A stretch of 64,000 nt of DNA from Modestobacter muralis (GTDB lineage: Bacteria; Actinomycetota; Actinomycetes; Mycobacteriales; Geodermatophilaceae). The stretch lies in contig NZ_JAAGWH010000013.1 in NCBI RefSeq assembly GCF_010682105.1, forward strand, positions 62,001 to 126,000. Reading direction: 5' to 3'. How positions within the stretch are numbered: position 1 is the first letter of the stretch; each line of letters starts with the position of its first letter. The notes beneath the pieces were generated by a model. The model was not told where the DNA came from and ran no database searches. It worked only from the letters and a program-made list of their open reading frames with translations. Positions 60,917-64,000 of this stretch are shown piece by piece. The translations under genes and the position numbers were made by a program.

Positions 60917-62457
60917 GCCGCGACCGGTCCGGTCTGAGGAGAGACCTCGTCTTCCACCAGGTGCAGCGTGGCGGGGGCGTCGTTCGTCCCGCTGCCGGTG
61001 TCGCTGGTGGTCGGGTCGCTGGGTGCGGCGTACTCGATGGCGAGAGCGGCGATGTGGTCGTCATCGAGGTAGGCGGAGCGGACGCGGACCGGTTCGCGCT
61101 GACCGTCGACCTTCACGTACGTCACCCCGGGACTGGTCTCCGGGATCTGGTGGCACAGAGCCCCGGCGTCGCGGGCCCCGTCGCCGAGGACCATGTCGAC
61201 CTGGGCCTTCTCGTCCAGCCGCAATGCGATCTTCGTCGGGAATAGGTTCCGCAGTCCGACGACCTCCTTGCGGGGGTCCTGCAACGCTGCGACGAGGACG
61301 ACACCGGGAGCGCGCCCCTGAGTGGCGATCATCGCCAGGGCCTTCTCCGCCCGGTCCCTGAGCTTGCGGTCCGGGACGTACGCCGTCAGTAGGGCCAGCT
61401 CGTCCACCAGGACCACCAGGAGCGGCTCGGCCACAGTCGGCTCGTGCTTGCGGGTCGTTCCCGCGAGGCGGGCAGCGCGGGCCGCAAGAACGGTGGCGGC
61501 TTCCTCGAGCAGCTCCACCCCCGTCTCTGCCGTGGTGGCGAGGTGGGTGAACAGGGGCCGCCCGGGGGCGAGTTCCATGCCGCCCTTGCCGTCCACCGCC
61601 CACACCTGCACAAGACCTGACCGGATCGTCGGTCCCAGCGCGCGCAGCAGCGACCAGATGACCCCGCCCTTACCGGCGCCGGTCACGCCGACGATGAGCA
61701 GGTGCGTCCCGGCCAGGCGCAGGCGCCAGGGAGTCCCGTCCTCCTGCACGCCAACCGGCAGCGCCACCAGGTTCGGCACCGCCTCGACCGGCAGTGGTGC
61801 AAGGACCCCAGCAAGGGAGTCGGTGAACAGCCACGACACGTCCGCGGTGTTCGGCCCCGTGGCACGCACCCGCACCGAGCGGGCACCGAACGCCGACGCG
61901 AGGGTCTCGGCGCAGCCGGCGAGATCATCGACGGTCTGCCCAGCCAGGACCCGGACCCGAGCGGCGAGGACCATCCCCGTTCGGGAGGACCAGCGCAGCT
62001 GCGACAGGCCCGGGGTCCAGAACGTGCGGGCACCGGTCCGGTGGGACACGCGGACAGTGGACAGGCCCACCGCCTCGCACGTGCCGCGCCACTGCCTGCG
62101 AACGCTGCGGCGCTTGCAGTACCGGAAGCGCGGGCCCGCGACCCGCACCGACCAGAACTCCGGGTAACCCAGCCGCACGACCAGGACGACGACCACGATC
62201 ACGACGACCACGACCAGCAGGACCGTGGACCCGTAGGAGCGGTACACAGCCAGCACGACGAGACCGCCGAAGACGGTGCCGGGGTAGCGCCAGACGACCT
62301 GGACGATGGTTACGGACACGGACCAGGCGAGACCGAGGACGCCGCCGACGAGGGCTTCGAGCCACGCGTCCTCACTGGCACCGCCATTCACCTGACCGCG
62401 TGCGGCCGGTGCGCGGCCGATGGGTGTGCCCTGGGGACGGGGGTGCAGGGACATCAC
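60913..62457 (-). CDS. traSA: TraB/TraSA-type FtsK-like DNA translocase
   Basis: The 514-residue protein has two or three N-terminal membrane helices (near residues 40-90) and an FtsK/SpoIIIE ATPase domain with Walker A GVTGAGKGG and Walker B LLVVLVDELALL. Such proteins move double-stranded element DNA between mycelia in conjugation. The start is GTG 62457 or the adjoining ATG 62454, overlapping the stop of the pra gene. The stop overlaps repSA (ATGA). Confidence 0.87.
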   Translation of the reverse strand: MMSLHPRPQGTPIGRAPAARGQVNGGASEDAWLEALVGGVLGLAWSVSVTIVQVVWRYPGTVFGGLVVLAVYRSYGSTVLLVVVVVIVVVVLVVRLGYPEFWSVRVAGPRFRYCKRRSVRRQWRGTCEAVGLSTVRVSHRTGARTFWTPGLSQLRWSSRTGMVLAARVRVLAGQTVDDLAGCAETLASAFGARSVRVRATGPNTADVSWLFTDSLAGVLAPLPVEAVPNLVALPVGVQEDGTPWRLRLAGTHLLIVGVTGAGKGGVIWSLLRALGPTIRSGLVQVWAVDGKGGMELAPGRPLFTHLATTAETGVELLEEAATVLAARAARLAGTTRKHEPTVAEPLLVVLVDELALLTAYVPDRKLRDRAEKALAMIATQGRAPGVVLVAALQDPRKEVVGLRNLFPTKIALRLDEKAQVDMVLGDGARDAGALCHQIPETSPGVTYVKVDGQREPVRVRSAYLDDDHIAALAIEYAAPSDPTTSDTGSGTNDAPATLHLVEDEVSPQTGPVAA

Positions 62458-62909
62458 GCGGCCCGCCCGTCATCGGCCTTCGCAGCCGTACGCGAGCCGG
62501 CTCCCGAGGGTGCGCCAGCGGCCCCACTGGGAGCGCTCATCCGCGCAGCACGCAGTGACCACGCCAGTCGGGGACGAGCCCGGTTCGTGTCGACCCACGG
62601 CGTCGCGGTCAACCCCTCGAACACCACCGGACGGAACGGCAGCCCCGGGATCTCGTCCGGCGGGACGGGCTGGTGCTCCCCCGCGATCTTGACGACGACC
62701 TCAGCTTGCCCACGCCGGGATTCGGGGTCGGCATCGAGCACACGCACCGCCCACAGCCGCTCGCCGGTGTTCTAGTCGCGGGACTGGATGTCGACCTCAC
62801 CGGCCTGCTTGCGGTCGAAGTCCTGCACCGCCTCGACCTCACCGACGACGAACGCGCCGTGCGGGAACACGAGGTCCTGTCCCAGCGGAATCGCACCCTG
62901 GATCGCCAT
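62454..62909 (-). pseudogene. pra: Pra-type activator gene interrupted by an in-frame amber codon
   Basis: Read from ATG 62909 (GGAG ribosome site), 45 residues (MAIQGAIPLGQDLVFPHGAF...) end at TAG, 62774-62772, in SRD-stop-NTGERLW. The same frame then continues for 106 codons (VRVLDADPESRRGQAEVVVK, IPGLPFRPVVFEGLTATPWV, RPRLAWSLRAA). Both halves match one family, the replication/integration/excision activator Pra of pSAM2, which has a DK(E/N)TG sequence here: a single AAG-to-TAG change explains it. The C-terminal half could restart at internal GTG codons. Confidence 0.75.
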
Positions 62910-62972
62910 GCTCACTCCTTGCTCCGAGCCACCCCCTTGGCGGCCTGTAGGAGGACCTTCGCGGTTGACGGG

Positions 62973-63042
62973 GGGACGTCATCACCACACAGTGGGACGT
63001 CTAGGGACGTCCTATCGACCCAACAGACGTCCCTGGACGTCC
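62973..63042. promoter_or_regulatory. array of five GGGACGTC-type boxes between pra and the XRE gene
   Basis: GGGACGTC occurs at 62973, 62994 and 63004, GACGTCCC (inverted) at 63026 and GGACGTCC at 63035. Spacings are near 10 and 21-22 bp. It lies between divergent genes and is probably the operator of the XRE regulator. Confidence 0.65.
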
Positions 63043-63066
63043 TAGCGAGCTATCTCAGGAGAGACC

Positions 63067-63816
63067 TTGGCGAACGAGCGGCTCCGCGACGCACTGTCCA
63101 AGCAGGGCCTCTCCCCGACGTCAGTGGGCGAGCGCCTCGGGGTGGACCCGAAGACGGTGACCAGGTGGGTGAGCTTGGGTCGTCCGCCATACCCGAAGTA
63201 CCGGGCCCAGCTCAGCGCGCTGCTCCACGAGTCCGAGACCTGGCTGTGGCCTGACGCGGTCAGCGCCGAACGCGCCGAGGAGGCGTCCCGGTCGGAGGTC
63301 GTGCAGGTCCACCCCCACCGCGCATCGATCAGCGGGGACGAGTGGCTGCGCATGTTCTCGTCCGCCACCGCGTTCGCCGACGTCCACGTCTACGCAGGTC
63401 TCTTCCTGCCTGAGCAGACCCCGGCGATCCTCGACGTGCTGCGCGCGAAAGCCGCCGACGGCGCGAGGGTGCGACTCCTGCTCGGTGACCCGGACTGCCC
63501 GGCGGTGGCACTGCGCGGCGAGGAGGAGGGCATCGGCTCCCAGGCCGTCAGCACGAAGGTGCGCAACGCCCTACAGCTGCTCAAGCGGCCGCTGGCGAAG
63601 GCACCCGGTGTACACGTGCGCCTGCACACCTCGACGCTCTACACCTCGATCTACCGGGCCGACGACACGATGATCGCGAACCCGCATGTGCTCGGGCTCC
63701 CGGCAGCGCAGGCACCGGCGATGCAGCTACGACGGCTGTCGGCCGGCGGCCTGTTCGACACCTACGCTGCGATGTACGACAGGGTCTGGGACGAGGCCCG
63801 ACCCGCCTGGGGGTAG
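63067..63816 (+). CDS. XRE-family regulator of the element with C-terminal effector domain
   Basis: The 249-residue protein has an N-terminal helix-turn-helix (LSKQGLSPTSVGERLGVDPK, TVTRWVSLGR) and a C-terminal domain of about 160 residues of the kind found in AICE regulators (DUF5919-like; possibly PLD-related), with VHVYAGLFLP and VRLLLGDPD. TTG 63067 is the only start near the AGGAGAG ribosome site and the HTH. It is divergent from pra, with an array of repeated boxes between. Confidence 0.8.
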   Translation: MANERLRDALSKQGLSPTSVGERLGVDPKTVTRWVSLGRPPYPKYRAQLSALLHESETWLWPDAVSAERAEEASRSEVVQVHPHRASISGDEWLRMFSSATAFADVHVYAGLFLPEQTPAILDVLRAKAADGARVRLLLGDPDCPAVALRGEEEGIGSQAVSTKVRNALQLLKRPLAKAPGVHVRLHTSTLYTSIYRADDTMIANPHVLGLPAAQAPAMQLRRLSAGGLFDTYAAMYDRVWDEARPAWG

Positions 63817-63828
63817 AGGGAGACAGCA

Positions 63829-64000
63829 GTGGGCCGCACAGAGCACTTCCACGACCCCAATGGGCCACGCCCCAACCGCATCGTCACCGCGGCCACCGCG
63901 TTCGTGCAGGACGAGGCGGGTCGGGTGCTGCTCATCCAACGGTCAGACAACGGCCTGTGGGCCCTGCCCGGTGGCAGCCAGGACGTCGGGGAGTACATCG
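63829..64000 (+). CDS. Nudix-family hydrolase (partial)
   Basis: The first 57 codons run off the right edge: [39 protein letters not shown], then [15 protein letters not shown], the start of a Nudix box. Nudix genes are usual AICE partners, and pSAM2 Pif, an immunity factor, carries a Nudix motif; whether this is a Pif equivalent is not shown. GTG 63829 has an AGGGAGA site and follows the XRE gene by 12 bases. Confidence 0.8.
   Translation, partial: MGRTEHFHDPNGPRPNRIVTAATAFVQDEAGRVLLIQRSDNGLWALPGGSQDVGEYI

Larger units (their letters stand above)
55023..64000. mobile_element. integrated pSAM2-type element (AICE) next to tRNA-Gly, right end beyond window
   Basis: The set int, xis, RepSA-type initiator, TraB/FtsK ATPase, Pra-type activator, XRE regulator and Nudix gene, tightly packed and mostly on one strand, is the hallmark of actinomycete integrative and conjugative elements. 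Integrase transcription points to the tRNA, as usual for tRNA-targeting elements. The left boundary at the tRNA is inference: no second copy of the tRNA 3' end is in the window, and about 3 kb of accessory genes separate tRNA and int, which is more than usual. Confidence 0.75.

Noticed and set aside
62609-62896. 95-codon minus-strand frame from 62896
   Set aside because: It is Arg/Ser-rich and out of frame with the recognisable Pra family sequence on the same strand.

Overview
This is high-GC actinobacterial chromosome. Several things point there: an S-(hydroxymethyl)mycothiol dehydrogenase, small actinobacterial families (DUF3073, DUF3151, a GPGG-motif membrane protein), a dnaK-grpE-dnaJ-hspR operon with HspR (HAIR) control of clpB, many GTG starts, and a recurrent xANNNT box 6-8 bases before a start codon (leaderless mRNAs). 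Gene content and style suggest Geodermatophilaceae (Blastococcus, Modestobacter or Geodermatophilus); that family placement is inference.

Layout. 1-604: N-terminus of a secreted coiled-coil protein, probably a cell-wall hydrolase, behind a structured leader. 728-3593: Frc-type sugar ABC transporter (ATPase, permease, binding lipoprotein). 3855-5339: branched-chain amino-acid dehydrogenase and a DUF3073 protein. 5525-8177: purM and purF. 8342-10035: mycothiol-dependent formaldehyde detoxification pair. 10266-11830: OFA-family MFS carrier with a 47-residue partner. 12036-18809: purLQS, purC and purB with a sterol-carrier protein and a PilZ protein. 18903-24482: AI-2E-type exporter, a divergent SDR/TetR pair, purD and a glycerophosphodiesterase. 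24819-26105: purA. 26173-28851: an unknown protein and a second Frc-type permease/ATPase pair without its own binding protein. 28885-32120: small membrane protein, DUF3151, class II aldolase, DedA, pyrE. 32158-35521: fasciclin lipoprotein and small envelope proteins, two with YGQ repeats. 35589-39471: clpB, ohrR, OsmC-type peroxidase. 39585-44164: MarR-controlled drug exporter, malate synthase, another MarR. 44209-48608: hspR, dnaJ, grpE, dnaK. 48833-54837: HAAS/PadR pair, unknown membrane protein, DUF389, CynX-type MFS, methyltransferase, dCTP deaminase. 54949-55022: tRNA-Gly(CCC).

From the tRNA to the right edge lies an integrated pSAM2-type element (AICE): tyrosine integrase, excisionase, RepSA-type initiator, TraB/FtsK-type transfer ATPase, a Pra-type activator gene broken by an in-frame amber codon, an XRE regulator behind an array of GGGACGTC boxes, and a Nudix gene running off the end. 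Between the tRNA and the integrase is about 3 kb of A/T-richer accessory DNA. It holds a possible PH-domain-like protein, a 57-residue cysteine-rich zinc-ribbon protein, and a gene that appears frameshifted just upstream of it.

How it fits together: the backbone is dominated by de novo purine synthesis (purM, F, L, Q, S, C, B, D, A), spread over several operons and largely driven by leaderless promoters, with nucleotide genes pyrE and dcd nearby. A protein-quality-control set (clpB, dnaK operon, hspR) forms one regulon. The least conventional part is the integrated element and its cargo.
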